Positions 26,497 through 34,303 of a DNA stretch of 64,000 bases are shown one piece after another. The DNA lies in the NCBI RefSeq assembly GCF_035984545.1, contig NZ_JAXCHP010000001.1, forward strand, positions 3,534,001 to 3,598,000, in the 5' to 3' direction. Position 1 is the stretch's first letter; every line of letters starts with the position of its first letter. A program made the position numbers and the translations under genes. The notes under the pieces were generated by a model. It saw only the letters and a list, made by a program, of their open reading frames with translations, was not told the DNA's origin and ran no database searches. Source of the stretch: Cryobacterium sp. GrIS_2_6 (GTDB lineage Bacteria > Actinomycetota > Actinomycetes > Actinomycetales > Microbacteriaceae).

Positions 26497-26925
26497 CTAG
26501 TCGTAGATGACCGCGAGACCCTGGCACTTCAGTTCGGCGAGGCCGTCGCGCATGGCCTGGAGCCGGTCGGGGGAGTGCCCTGTCCAGTCTGCGAGTTCGC
26601 CGACGATCGTGACCGGCTCCCTGGTGCGGTATGACAGGGTCGGGTTCCCGGGGAACTTCTTGTCCGTCACGTTGGGGTCGTCTTCGAGGGCACCCGTAGG
26701 TTCGACGATGTAGATGCGGCCGCGGCCGTCTCCGGCCGCGAGCTCGGCTCCCCACGTCGCGGCATCCAGGGTTCCCGACACATAGACGTAATTCGTCGTT
26801 CGTCCGGCTTCGTAGTTGGATCCACGCCCCGGCACCAGCAGGTCTCCCACTGCCAGGTCCGCTTTCGTGCCGTGAAAGAGGGCCTCTGATTCGTTGATTT
26901 CGAATGGTCTGGGTTCCTGGGTCAT
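26497..26925 (-). CDS. arr: Rifamycin ADP-ribosyltransferase (Arr)
   Basis: Inactivates rifamycins by ADP-ribosylation with NAD. The 142-residue length is normal for Arr. Visible family segments are LFHGTKADLAVGDLLVPG (about residues 14-31), RTTNYVYVSGTLDAATWGAELA, GRIYIVEPTGALEDDPNVTDKKFPGNPTLSYRTREPV (the highly conserved stretch) and the C-terminus GLAVIYD. ATG 26925 has AGGGAG five to six bases upstream. An ATG 16 codons further out lacks support. The stop codon TAG lies in the CTAG at the right end of the IS982 element, so the insertion sits exactly at the end of the gene without truncating the protein. Resistance activity is inferred from homology. Confidence 0.9.
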   Translation of the reverse strand: MTQEPRPFEINESEALFHGTKADLAVGDLLVPGRGSNYEAGRTTNYVYVSGTLDAATWGAELAAGDGRGRIYIVEPTGALEDDPNVTDKKFPGNPTLSYRTREPVTIVGELADWTGHSPDRLQAMRDGLAELKCQGLAVIYD

Positions 26926-27064
26926 GCGCACTCCCTGAAAGGTCGATTCACGATCGTACCCGACCGACCCCATGCGAGAACAGGGTGGTCAGGCGAAGGC
27001 CCGGATGGCGCTTACCCGCAGCAGGTCGAGCCTGGCAAAATCCGTTGCCTGACTCCGGCCAGCT

Positions 27065-27889
27065 TCAGCGGTGGTGTTCCGGGCGGTCGGGTGACGACCG
27101 GATCGCATCGGACATGACTTTGACGCCCATGGAGGAGGTGAAGCCTCCGTCGACCGGAATCTCGGCTCCGCTGATGTAGGACGCCAGATCCGAGAGAAGG
27201 AAGCAGACCACCGCGGCGACTTCCCCGGCCTGGCCGAGGCGCTCAAGCGGGGTGAGCGCGATCTGGGCTTCGGCCATGATGGCAGGAGCGCTCATCATCA
27301 TCGTCGTCTGGATGTAGCCAGGATGGACGATGTTGGTCCGGATCCCTCGCGAGCCGAACTCGGTGGTCGCCACAGCGCTCAGGCCGCGGAGGCCCCACTT
27401 GCTCGCGGTGTATGCCACGGTGTGATGCGGGGTGAGCGCCGCAGAAGAGCCGACATTGACGATCGACGCACCTCGGGGCATGAATGGCAGCATGGCCTGA
27501 ATTCCGAGCATGGGACCGGTGAGATTGATCGCGATGACCCGATTCCAGTCCTCCAGCTTGATCTCACCCAGCCGGGCGCGAAACGGCACTCCCGCATTGT
27601 TGACCAGGCCATCGACCGGCAGCTCGTTTTTGGTCAGACGCCCGGCCAGCCTCTCCCAGTCGTCCGGTGAGGACACGTCCAGCCGATGGTAGCTGATACC
27701 TGGGTGCGCCAGCTCGACGGGAGCGGTTTCGGCGAGGTCGGTCGCGACCACGGAGGCACCGCTTGCCACCAGCAAGAGTGCTTCCGCCAGGCCCTGCCCA
27801 CTTGCCGCACCGGTGATGACCACGGTCTTGCCCGCGAGTCCCGGCAGGGCCATGAGCGGGCCCGGTGTCAGGAGCGGAGCATCAGGCAT
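27065..27889 (-). CDS. Short-chain dehydrogenase, last gene of the aromatic-type operon
   Basis: A classical SDR of 274 residues. The dinucleotide motif is VVITGAASGQGLAEALLL, with Gln in the usual Ile position of GxG. Asp in VVATDLAE at the end of strand 2 favours NAD. LVNNAGVPF, the Ser of VGSSAAL and YTASKWG form the catalytic set, and YISGAEIPVDGGFTSSMG is the standard C-terminal segment of hydroxysteroid-dehydrogenase-like SDRs. It starts three bases after the stop of the FAH-family gene, so it belongs to the same operon and presumably oxidises a hydroxylated intermediate. The 90-base gap to arr contains nothing evident. Confidence 0.88.
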   Translation of the reverse strand: MPDAPLLTPGPLMALPGLAGKTVVITGAASGQGLAEALLLVASGASVVATDLAETAPVELAHPGISYHRLDVSSPDDWERLAGRLTKNELPVDGLVNNAGVPFRARLGEIKLEDWNRVIAINLTGPMLGIQAMLPFMPRGASIVNVGSSAALTPHHTVAYTASKWGLRGLSAVATTEFGSRGIRTNIVHPGYIQTTMMMSAPAIMAEAQIALTPLERLGQAGEVAAVVCFLLSDLASYISGAEIPVDGGFTSSMGVKVMSDAIRSSPDRPEHHR

Positions 27890-27892
27890 CCG

Positions 27893-28867
27893 TCACGACC
27901 ATGATTTCGGGCGGATGCGCGCCGGCCGGACGGCGGGCAGCCCACTGCCGGCGATGACCCGGTTCTCGATCGCGCCGATGCCTTCGACTTCCATGCGCAC
28001 GACGTCGCCGTCGGCCAGGGGCGGGGGCGTCTGCGAGCCGTTCCGTCCCCAGAGTTCGGCGAGGCATCCGTGGCCGGACGTTCCGCTGCCGAGCAGGTCG
28101 CCGGGAACGACGCGGGAATTGCGCGACGCGTACTGGACGAGTTCGGCAAAGGGCCAGCCCATGTGTGAGAGCAGGTCGCGGCCGAACTCGCGGCCGTTGA
28201 CGGACACCGAAAGGGCCAGGGGAAGGAAGCCCTGGTCGTCATGGCGGCCCTCGAACTCGTCGGCGGTCACCACCCAGGGGCCGATGGTGTTCGCGAAGTC
28301 CTTGCCCTTGCACGGGCCGAGGCCGACCTTCATTTCGCGCCGCTGAAGGTCACGCGCCGACCAGTCGTTGAGGATCGTGTAGCCGAAGATGTGGTTGTGG
28401 GCCTGCTCACCGGAAAGGTCGGATCCGTCGCTGCCGGGAAGCGCTCCGATGATCGCAGCCACCTCGAGTTCGAAGTCCATCGCCATGCTGCCGCCTGGCC
28501 GGGCGATGTCCTCGCCGGTCGCTTTCAGGGTGTGGGGATTTGTGAAATAGAACGTCGGAGCCTCGTACCATTCCGGCGCAACGGCGACGTCCCCGGTGAC
28601 GCTCCTGACGACGCCTTCGACGTGCTCCTCGAACGCCACGAAATCACGTATGGCGGGTGGCTGCAGTGGCGGCAGCAGCGTGACGTCGGCAAGGACGAGG
28701 GATGAGCTGGCCGATTCGACCGCCCGCTCGCCGGCAGCGAGGGCACTCGCGAGACCGAGACGGGTCAGATCCAGGATGGACATTCCGTGCGGCAGAGCGT
28801 GCAGCCTGTCGCCGACAACGACGCCCGAGGAAGTGATTTCATTGCGACGCCAGGTCGCGAATTTCAT
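27893..28867 (-). CDS. Fumarylacetoacetate hydrolase-family enzyme (A)
   Basis: A 324-residue FAH-family protein. The N-terminal domain begins MKFATWRRNEITSSGVVVGDRLHAL. The metal-binding catalytic core shows DFVAFEEHVEGV (the His-Glu cap), DFELEVAAIIGA (ExE ligands), FGYTILNDWSARDLQRREMKVGLGPCKGKDFANTIGPWVVT (Asp and Lys), GTSGHGCLAEL and VEGIGAIENRV. Such enzymes hydrolyse fumarylaceto-acetate/pyruvate or act as hydratases/decarboxylases in ring-cleavage pathways. ATG 28867 overlaps the stop of the amidohydrolase (ATGA). The frame is open further upstream, but that lies inside the amidohydrolase. A second FAH-family gene lies at the head of the operon, so hydrolase and hydratase roles are probably divided between them. 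Confidence 0.87.
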   Translation of the reverse strand: MKFATWRRNEITSSGVVVGDRLHALPHGMSILDLTRLGLASALAAGERAVESASSSLVLADVTLLPPLQPPAIRDFVAFEEHVEGVVRSVTGDVAVAPEWYEAPTFYFTNPHTLKATGEDIARPGGSMAMDFELEVAAIIGALPGSDGSDLSGEQAHNHIFGYTILNDWSARDLQRREMKVGLGPCKGKDFANTIGPWVVTADEFEGRHDDQGFLPLALSVSVNGREFGRDLLSHMGWPFAELVQYASRNSRVVPGDLLGSGTSGHGCLAELWGRNGSQTPPPLADGDVVRMEVEGIGAIENRVIAGSGLPAVRPARIRPKSWS

Positions 28868-29913
28868 GATCCCACTCGATCGACGCGGGAAAGCGGCGTG
28901 AGACCGAGGAGCGCGGCGTTGCCCGAGGTGATGGCCGTGGTCGCCTTCTCCCCGAGTCTCCCCTGCAGTACCCGGTCTACCGGGTCGGTGACGCCCATGT
29001 CGAACGGATAGTCCGATCCCAGCAGCACCCGGTCGGCGCCGACGACGTCGACGAGGGCGCGGAGGGCTGACTCGGAGTGGACGAGCGAGTCGAAGTACAG
29101 CCGCTTGAGGTAGCTCGACGGCTTGTGCTCGCAACCCCTGGCTTCGGGGCGGACCGCCCAGGCATGGTCGCTGCGTCCCAGGAAGGTCGGCAGGTATCCG
29201 CCGCCGTGCGCGGCGATGACCGTCAGTCCGGGGTGCCGATCGAGCACTCCCGAGAAGATCAGATGCGATAGGGCAACCGCATTCTCCACGGGCTGGCCGA
29301 CGGTGTTCGAGAGGTAGAAACGGTCCAGGCGGTCGTCGAGGGAGCAGCCGAAAGGATGCAGGAAGAGCACGGCTCCCAATTCCACGGCCCGGGTCCAGAA
29401 CGGTTCGAGCCTCTCGTCGGAGAGCTCGATGCTGTGGGCATCGGCCTGACCGGGGGCGAAAGACGAGATCTCGACACCGGCCAAACCACAGTCGACAACG
29501 GCGTGGTCGAGAAGCTCCACCGCCAGGGCGGGATGTTGCAGCGGAGCGAGACCGAGGCCGATCAGCCGTTCCGGTTCGGCCGCGACGAGGTCGCGAATGC
29601 TGGAGTTGGCCTCCCGCGCGATCTCCCTGGCGAGATCCTCGGCGAGGAAGGGGTAGTAGTGCGACGGGGACGGGGAGACGAGCTGCACGTCGATTCCCGC
29701 CGCGTCCATGTCGGCCAGGCGGCGGCCAGTGCCCGTCAGCTGCGGAATGCGTGCCCCGACCATCGCTCCGGAGATCCTCAGGGACTCGAGCCCGTTGCGG
29801 GATGCCTCGAGCCTCTGGTGGGCGGAGAACCCCTCGGGGTCTGTCTCCGCGACGCGTTTCTGGAGAGCGGGAAACAACGCGTGCGCGTGACAGTCGACGA
29901 CGGGGGAAGTCAT
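28864..29913 (-). CDS. Amidohydrolase family 2 (ACMSD-like decarboxylase type)
   Basis: A TIM-barrel metal-dependent enzyme of 349 residues. The N-terminal HxH-type ligand is VVDCHAHALFP (residues about 5-15). VLFLHPFG and VIAAHGGGYLPTFLGR supply further histidines, and LLGSDYPFDMG carries the C-terminal Asp. These are the marks of the ACMSD / gamma-resorcylate decarboxylase / 5-carboxyvanillate decarboxylase family, in which most members decarboxylate aromatic or ring-cleaved acids. The start at 29913 overlaps the upstream monooxygenase stop, and its own stop overlaps the next start, so it is tightly coupled in the operon. A non-oxidative decarboxylation of the pathway substrate or a product is inferred. 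Confidence 0.85.
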   Translation of the reverse strand: MTSPVVDCHAHALFPALQKRVAETDPEGFSAHQRLEASRNGLESLRISGAMVGARIPQLTGTGRRLADMDAAGIDVQLVSPSPSHYYPFLAEDLAREIAREANSSIRDLVAAEPERLIGLGLAPLQHPALAVELLDHAVVDCGLAGVEISSFAPGQADAHSIELSDERLEPFWTRAVELGAVLFLHPFGCSLDDRLDRFYLSNTVGQPVENAVALSHLIFSGVLDRHPGLTVIAAHGGGYLPTFLGRSDHAWAVRPEARGCEHKPSSYLKRLYFDSLVHSESALRALVDVVGADRVLLGSDYPFDMGVTDPVDRVLQGRLGEKATTAITSGNAALLGLTPLSRVDRVGS

Positions 29914-31046
29914 GCCGGAACCCCCACCCGCGCCGAGATGCGGCCCATCAGGCCGGGAACGTCTGCGTCGCGGTTGTGTTCGAGCAGCCACTGGCCGAGT
30001 TGAACCGAAGCCTCGACGACCTCGCGGGCCCGGTCGAATCGCCGAGCCCGGAAGGACGCCCACAATTCCGGGGAGAGCTCACCGGCGGAGAGCAGCAGCT
30101 CGGCGAGCACCGCGGCATCCTCGAGGGACTGCGCAGCTCCCTGGGCAAGCGTCGGCGGGCAGGAGTGGGCGGCATCGCCGATAATGACGACGCGGCCGTG
30201 GTTCCAGGACTCCTCAACTGTGTGCGCTTCGAAGAAGGTGTAGTTCACCTCCCGCTCGTCGGTGATCAGCGGTCGGATGTCATCCCACGGCCCGTGGTAT
30301 GCCGTACTGAGTTCACGCATTTTCGCGACGCGCTCCGGCCCGGTCAGGGTGAAGTTCGCGGCATCGGCGTCCTCGACGATATAGGCGTAGAGCGAGTCCC
30401 GCCCGGTCGGGCAGTATCCCGCGATATAGGACTGGCCGCCGTAGAAGAGGTCTGTACGGGTGATGCTCGCGGGACGGGGAGTGAACACCCGCCAGATGGC
30501 CATCCCGGTGGCCGCAGGCCTGACATCGATCCCCATCAGGGAACGCACGTGCGAGTGCAGTCCATCGGCGCCGATCACAAGGTCGTAGCGATCGGTCGTG
30601 CCGTCTCCGAGCACGACGTCGACCCCGTCATCGTCCTGCTCGAACGACACCAGACTCGTGCCGAACGACAGGGTGGCCCCGAGCCCCTGGGCGCGTTCGA
30701 TGAGGATGCGCGCGAGCTCCGGACGCGGCATCCCTACGGTTGCCGGCAAGTCGCGTCCGCCCGTGCGGGCGTCTGGCATCTCGACGATGAGCGTGCCCGC
30801 CGGATCCGGGGCACGCAGGCCCAGGGTGTCGAAGCCGTATCCATGGTCCTCCACCTGCTCCCAGACGCCCAACTGGCGAAGCACGCGGAGCGCGTTGCCC
30901 TGGAGGGTGATCCCCGAGCCGATCGTGCTGACCTCCGGCTTCTGCTCGACGAGGCGGACTTCGACGCCGCCTTCGGCCAGGAAGATGGCGGCGGCCGTTC
31001 CGGCGACTCCACCGCCGACGACAAGCACCTTGTGTACTGCTGGCAT
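29910..31046 (-). CDS. FAD-dependent aromatic monooxygenase
   Basis: A group A flavoprotein hydroxylase of 378 residues. The FAD ADP-binding motif is KVLVVGGGVAGTAAAIFLAEGG (about residues 6-27). The DG motif is YDLVIGADGLHSHVR (about 155-169). The GD motif is GRVVIIGDAAHSCPPTLAQGAAQSLEDA (about 285-312). This is the salicylate hydroxylase / 3- or 4-hydroxybenzoate hydroxylase / 6-hydroxynicotinate monooxygenase group, which uses NAD(P)H and O2 on phenolic rings. GAAGGAGAG precedes ATG 31046. Its position in the operon suggests it prepares the ring for the extradiol-type dioxygenase encoded beyond the LysR gene. The exact substrate cannot be read. Confidence 0.9.
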   Translation of the reverse strand: MPAVHKVLVVGGGVAGTAAAIFLAEGGVEVRLVEQKPEVSTIGSGITLQGNALRVLRQLGVWEQVEDHGYGFDTLGLRAPDPAGTLIVEMPDARTGGRDLPATVGMPRPELARILIERAQGLGATLSFGTSLVSFEQDDDGVDVVLGDGTTDRYDLVIGADGLHSHVRSLMGIDVRPAATGMAIWRVFTPRPASITRTDLFYGGQSYIAGYCPTGRDSLYAYIVEDADAANFTLTGPERVAKMRELSTAYHGPWDDIRPLITDEREVNYTFFEAHTVEESWNHGRVVIIGDAAHSCPPTLAQGAAQSLEDAAVLAELLLSAGELSPELWASFRARRFDRAREVVEASVQLGQWLLEHNRDADVPGLMGRISARVGVPA

Positions 31047-31090
31047 GTCAACTCTCCTTCGGGTCAGGTCCTGCTGGTGGTGTTCTCGAC

Positions 31091-32089
31091 CTATTTGATG
31101 GCGATCGGGTTCACCGGGGCGCCGACGGCGCCGGTGAAGGGGATGGGCGCCGCGACGAGGAAGAAGTCGAACCGACCGTCGCGCGAGCAGTCGCCGGCAA
31201 GGGCGTCGAGATCCCAGAGCTCACCGATCGACAGCCCCATGTTGGGGATGGCGATCTGGTGCAGCGGCTGGAATGCGTCATCGAACTCGTTGGGCCGAAC
31301 CTCGAAACCCCAGGTGTCTGTGGCGACGCCGGCGACCTCGCGGGAGTGGAGCCAACCCGCGGTCGTGAACGACAGTCCGGCGGACGGCCCGCCCGCATAG
31401 TCTTTCCAGCCCTCGCGGCGTGCCCTGGCGAGCCGACCCGTGCGGACAAGCAGCAGGTCTCCCCGTCCGACGGCGGCAGACGGACCCTGTGCCGCGATCG
31501 TGGCATCCAGGTCGTCAGGGGTGATAGCGTACCCGTCGGGCAATTCGCCGGGGGTGCCGAGGCTCGCCCCGAGCAGGGCGCCGACGTCGAGGAGAACGCC
31601 GCGGCTCACGAAGCTGTCCTTGGTGTGTTCGATGCCCGTGACGAGGTCACCCTCACTCGTGACCACTGTCTCGGCGGGTCGGCCGTTCCAGGCCAGACCG
31701 CGGTCGAAGATGTGACCGAGACCATCCCATTGAGTGGATGCCTGCAACGGCATGGACACGACATCGTCAGCACCACCCAGGCCGTGCGGGAAACCCTGGT
31801 TGCCGAGAGCGGCATCCGCGCCGGTATCGAGCATGGTGTGCACCGGATTAGTGCGCCGACGCCAGCCGTTCTGCGGTCCGTCGCCGTCGAAGGACTGCGC
31901 GAGCGAGAACGAGGTCCCCCGTCGGATCAGCCCGGCGGCCTCCGCGCGCTTGGCGTCGTCGATGAAGTTCAGGGTGCCGAGGACGTCCTCGTCTCTCCAG
32001 CGTCCCCAGTTGCGCACCGCGGCCGCGGCCGCCTCGATGGCCGCCAGCGGGTTGGCCCGGTCGAGCGGATGCTCGTGAGCGGTGCTCAT
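31091..32089 (-). CDS. Cyclase-family metal hydrolase (kynurenine formamidase-like)
   Basis: A 332-residue cyclase_2-fold protein. After an N-terminal WGRWRDEDVLGTLNFIDDAKRAEAA segment typical of the larger members, the catalytic region shows STQWDGLGHIFDRG (the HxxxxxH-type metal site with Asp), VSRGVLLDVGALLG and GDLLLVRTGRL, and it ends NPIAIK. Family members hydrolyse cyclic amides, lactones or N-formyl groups (kynurenine formamidase, isatin hydrolase) and are common in aromatic catabolic clusters. The start at 32089 overlaps the upstream FAH stop by ATGA. A hydrolytic opening step is inferred; a formamidase role is possible but no other kynurenine enzyme is present. Confidence 0.82.
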   Translation of the reverse strand: MSTAHEHPLDRANPLAAIEAAAAAVRNWGRWRDEDVLGTLNFIDDAKRAEAAGLIRRGTSFSLAQSFDGDGPQNGWRRRTNPVHTMLDTGADAALGNQGFPHGLGGADDVVSMPLQASTQWDGLGHIFDRGLAWNGRPAETVVTSEGDLVTGIEHTKDSFVSRGVLLDVGALLGASLGTPGELPDGYAITPDDLDATIAAQGPSAAVGRGDLLLVRTGRLARARREGWKDYAGGPSAGLSFTTAGWLHSREVAGVATDTWGFEVRPNEFDDAFQPLHQIAIPNMGLSIGELWDLDALAGDCSRDGRFDFFLVAAPIPFTGAVGAPVNPIAIK

Positions 32090-33099
32090 TCGCCCGCCAC
32101 CTCGGCGATGACCCGGGTGCGCTGGGCGCCGAGGCCGGTGATCGTCGACTCCATGACGTCGCCGTCGCGGAGCATCCGACCCCACGCCGCCCCGTTTCCC
32201 GCCGGGCTACCGGTCAGGATCAGGTCGCCGGGCTGCAGGCGGACCGTCTGGGACGCTGCCGAAACGAGTTCTGCGACGGTGAAGAGCATGTCGCCGGCCT
32301 CCTCATCCTGCATCGTCCTGCCGTTGAGGGTCAGCGTGAGGTGCAGCTGCTGGGGGTCGCTGACAAAGGCACTCGGAACGAGCCAGGGCCCGACGGGAAG
32401 AAACCCGGGGGCGTTCTTGCCCCGGAACCAATCCGTGCCGATCTCGGGCATGTCCCGGCGGAACACGAGGTCCCTGGTCGTGAGATCGTTGACGATCGTG
32501 TACGCCGCGACATGCGCGAGGGCCGCGTCAGGTGATACACGGAAGGCGGGTTCACCGATGACCGCGGCGAGTTCGAGTTCCCAGTCGTGCTTCTGGGAAT
32601 AGCCGGGCAAGATGACGTCCTCGGTCGGCCCCGTTATCGCAGAGGGCAAGCCGATGAAGAAATAGGGGATCCCGCTGGCCTTGCGGGCATCCATCATGGC
32701 CGCGGTCTCGTTTCGGACCTGTTGCTCGGTGCGACCGTTTGCGAGATCTGCGTGCGACACCGCGAGATCGACAACGTGCTTACGATAGTTCGCGCCGGCC
32801 TGCAGCACCTGGCCCGGGGCGATCGGCGACTGCGGAATCACGGAGCCTGTCGGCAGCCAGGAACCGGTTGCCGGAGCCGCGGCAAGGCCGCTGAGGGTGG
32901 CGAAGACTGTCGCCCAGCTCTCCAGCAGGGCGCGGGTGCCTGCCGGCGTGCTGAGAACATCCTGCGTCGTACCCAGCTCGGCGGCATCAGGTCGTAGATC
33001 GCGAACCCGATCGCCGCTGACCAGGCCGACAAAATGAGCCGGGTGAGAAGCCTTCTGCCCGGCAAAGAAGCCGAGGGCCCACGTGTCAGGGTTGGTCAT
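32086..33099 (-). CDS. Fumarylacetoacetate hydrolase-family enzyme (B), first gene of the operon
   Basis: A 337-residue FAH-family protein related to 2-hydroxyhepta-2,4-diene-1,7-dioate isomerases and 2-keto-4-pentenoate hydratases. Visible elements are QAGANYRKHVVDLAV, EDVILPGYSQKHDWELELAAVIG (metal ExE), VAAYTIVNDLTTRDLVFR, RGKNAPGFLPVGPWLVPS, DMLFTVAELVSAASQTVRLQPGDLILTGSPAGNG and LRDGDVMESTITGLGAQ. ATG 33099 is supported by AAAGGAG nine bases upstream. It heads the six-gene minus-strand operon and is divergent from the LysR gene with 144 bases between starts. Together with FAH-A it suggests a ring-cleavage product processed by both hydration/isomerisation and hydrolysis. Confidence 0.85.
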   Translation of the reverse strand: MTNPDTWALGFFAGQKASHPAHFVGLVSGDRVRDLRPDAAELGTTQDVLSTPAGTRALLESWATVFATLSGLAAAPATGSWLPTGSVIPQSPIAPGQVLQAGANYRKHVVDLAVSHADLANGRTEQQVRNETAAMMDARKASGIPYFFIGLPSAITGPTEDVILPGYSQKHDWELELAAVIGEPAFRVSPDAALAHVAAYTIVNDLTTRDLVFRRDMPEIGTDWFRGKNAPGFLPVGPWLVPSAFVSDPQQLHLTLTLNGRTMQDEEAGDMLFTVAELVSAASQTVRLQPGDLILTGSPAGNGAAWGRMLRDGDVMESTITGLGAQRTRVIAEVAGE

Positions 33100-33197
33100 G
33101 GTGCTGGGCTCCTTTGCCGTGCGGTCTTCCTGACGGGCAGCTCCGTGCCGGACGCCCGAGAGCAACTGTGCCAAGGCTCGAAGTATTCGGGAAGGTG

Positions 33198-33219
33198 ATT
33201 CTCGCTATAGCTGTTATAG
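33198..33219. promoter_or_regulatory. Putative LysR binding region between lysR-type gene and FAH operon
   Basis: ATTCTCGCTAT (33198-33208) overlaps a CTATA-N5-TATAG inverted repeat (33205-33219), and a further TATAG lies at about 33231. Ten of eleven bases of the first motif recur as ATTCCCGCTAT at 34195-34205 upstream of the dioxygenase gene, so this is the likely regulator core site. Confidence 0.5.
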
Positions 33220-33243
33220 ACGTGACTGATATAGCCTCCAGCC

Positions 33244-34185
33244 ATGCACACGATCAACGTCGATCTGAATCTCCTTCTGCCCCTGCGCGCGCTCCTCGAG
33301 GAGCGAAGCGTCAGTCGGGCCGCAGAGCGGATGAAGATGAGCCAGCCGTCCCTGTCCGCCGCGCTTGCGAAATTGCGCAGGCACTTCGGCGACGAGCTGT
33401 TGCAGCGGAACGGTAACGCCTACGAACTCACGCCCCTGGCGGTGCAACTCCTTGAGCGGTCCTACACCGCCACGCGAAGCGTGGACCGGGTGTTCGCGGC
33501 CCAGGCCGAGTTCGACTCCTCGACCAGCCGGCGGGAGTTCTCGATCTACAGTTCGGATTACGGCATGGCGATGCTCGGGGGGGCGCTCGCGACAGTGCTC
33601 GGGGAGGCGTCAATGGGCGTGCGGGTTCGATTCGAGAGCATGTCGTCGAGCGTTGTGAACAGCGCACCGGACTCGTTGCGCGAACACGACGGCATGCTCC
33701 TGCCCCACGGGTACCTGACCGGCACGAGCAGCCACCTCGACCTCTTCGAGGACAAGTGGGTGTGCGTGGTGGCGCCCACCAACTCCCTCGTCGGCGAGAC
33801 GCTCTCGCTCAACCAGCTCTCCGACCTGCCCTGGGTCATGTCCTTCGCCGCCCAGACCGAGTTCACCCCCGCGGCCAAGCAGATGCAGATGCTCGGTGTT
33901 GACGTCCGGGTCGAAATCGGAGTTCCCGGGTTTCTGGCCGTGCCGGCCGTGCTCGAGGGAACGAACCGCATCGCCCTGATGCAGGAGCGCCTCGCTCGTC
34001 GGTTCGAGAAGACGGGGCAGCTCCGGCTCCTGGCGACACCGTTCGATGCGGTGCCATTCCGTGAGGCATTCTGGTGGAACCCCGTGCACGATCGGGAGCC
34101 CGAACACGCGTGGCTGCGTTCGGCGCTCGTTGCGGCCGTCGAACGCACCGCACTGACTCCGGCGCCAGCCCACCGAGGGGTATAG
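33244..34185 (+). CDS. LysR-family transcriptional activator of the aromatic-type cluster
   Basis: A 313-residue LysR-type regulator of the NodD/PcpR-like group. The helix-turn-helix lies in DLNLLLPLRALLEERSVSRAAERMKMSQPSLSAALAKLRRHFGDELLQR (about residues 7-55). The effector domain follows, with DKWVCVVAPTNSLVG and a terminal segment ending HAWLRSALVAAVERTA. It is divergent from the FAH operon and codirectional with the dioxygenase and MFS genes. The shared motif on both sides of it supports control of both transcription units. The ligand is probably the pathway substrate or an intermediate. Confidence 0.9.
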   Translation: MHTINVDLNLLLPLRALLEERSVSRAAERMKMSQPSLSAALAKLRRHFGDELLQRNGNAYELTPLAVQLLERSYTATRSVDRVFAAQAEFDSSTSRREFSIYSSDYGMAMLGGALATVLGEASMGVRVRFESMSSSVVNSAPDSLREHDGMLLPHGYLTGTSSHLDLFEDKWVCVVAPTNSLVGETLSLNQLSDLPWVMSFAAQTEFTPAAKQMQMLGVDVRVEIGVPGFLAVPAVLEGTNRIALMQERLARRFEKTGQLRLLATPFDAVPFREAFWWNPVHDREPEHAWLRSALVAAVERTALTPAPAHRGV

Positions 34186-34190
34186 CCAGG

Positions 34191-34217
34191 GCCTATTCCC
34201 GCTATCACCGAATAGGC
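34191..34217. promoter_or_regulatory. Putative LysR operator upstream of the dioxygenase gene
   Basis: GCCTATTC (34191-34198) and GAATAGGC (34210-34217) form a perfect 8-bp inverted repeat with an 11-base spacer, a layout typical of LysR-type sites. It contains ATTCCCGCTAT, nearly identical to the element at 33198-33208. The dioxygenase start is about 90 bases downstream. Confidence 0.55.
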
Positions 34218-34303
34218 ATTCCCAATGTGCTTTCGAGAGTGCAGTGTGATTCCACACAGGCCACGCCATACCTCCCCGGCGGCCGCAACTCGGAGGATCA
34301 ACG

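Larger units (their letters stand above)
25473..26500 (+). mobile_element. IS982-family insertion sequence
   Basis: A roughly 1,028-bp element bounded by perfect inverted repeats CTAGATGAGTGAGTCCTAAT (25473-25492) and its complement at 26481-26500. The outermost CTAG on each side can be read as a 4-bp target duplication, leaving ATGAGTGAGTCCTAAT as the true terminus. The right CTAG supplies the TAG stop of arr, which favours that reading. It lies only 13 bases beyond the IS256 target repeat. Confidence 0.85.

Noticed and set aside
28868..29134. Upstream extension of FAH-family gene A
   Set aside because: Arg-rich sequence antiphase to the amidohydrolase. MKFATWRRNE at 28867 is the proper start.
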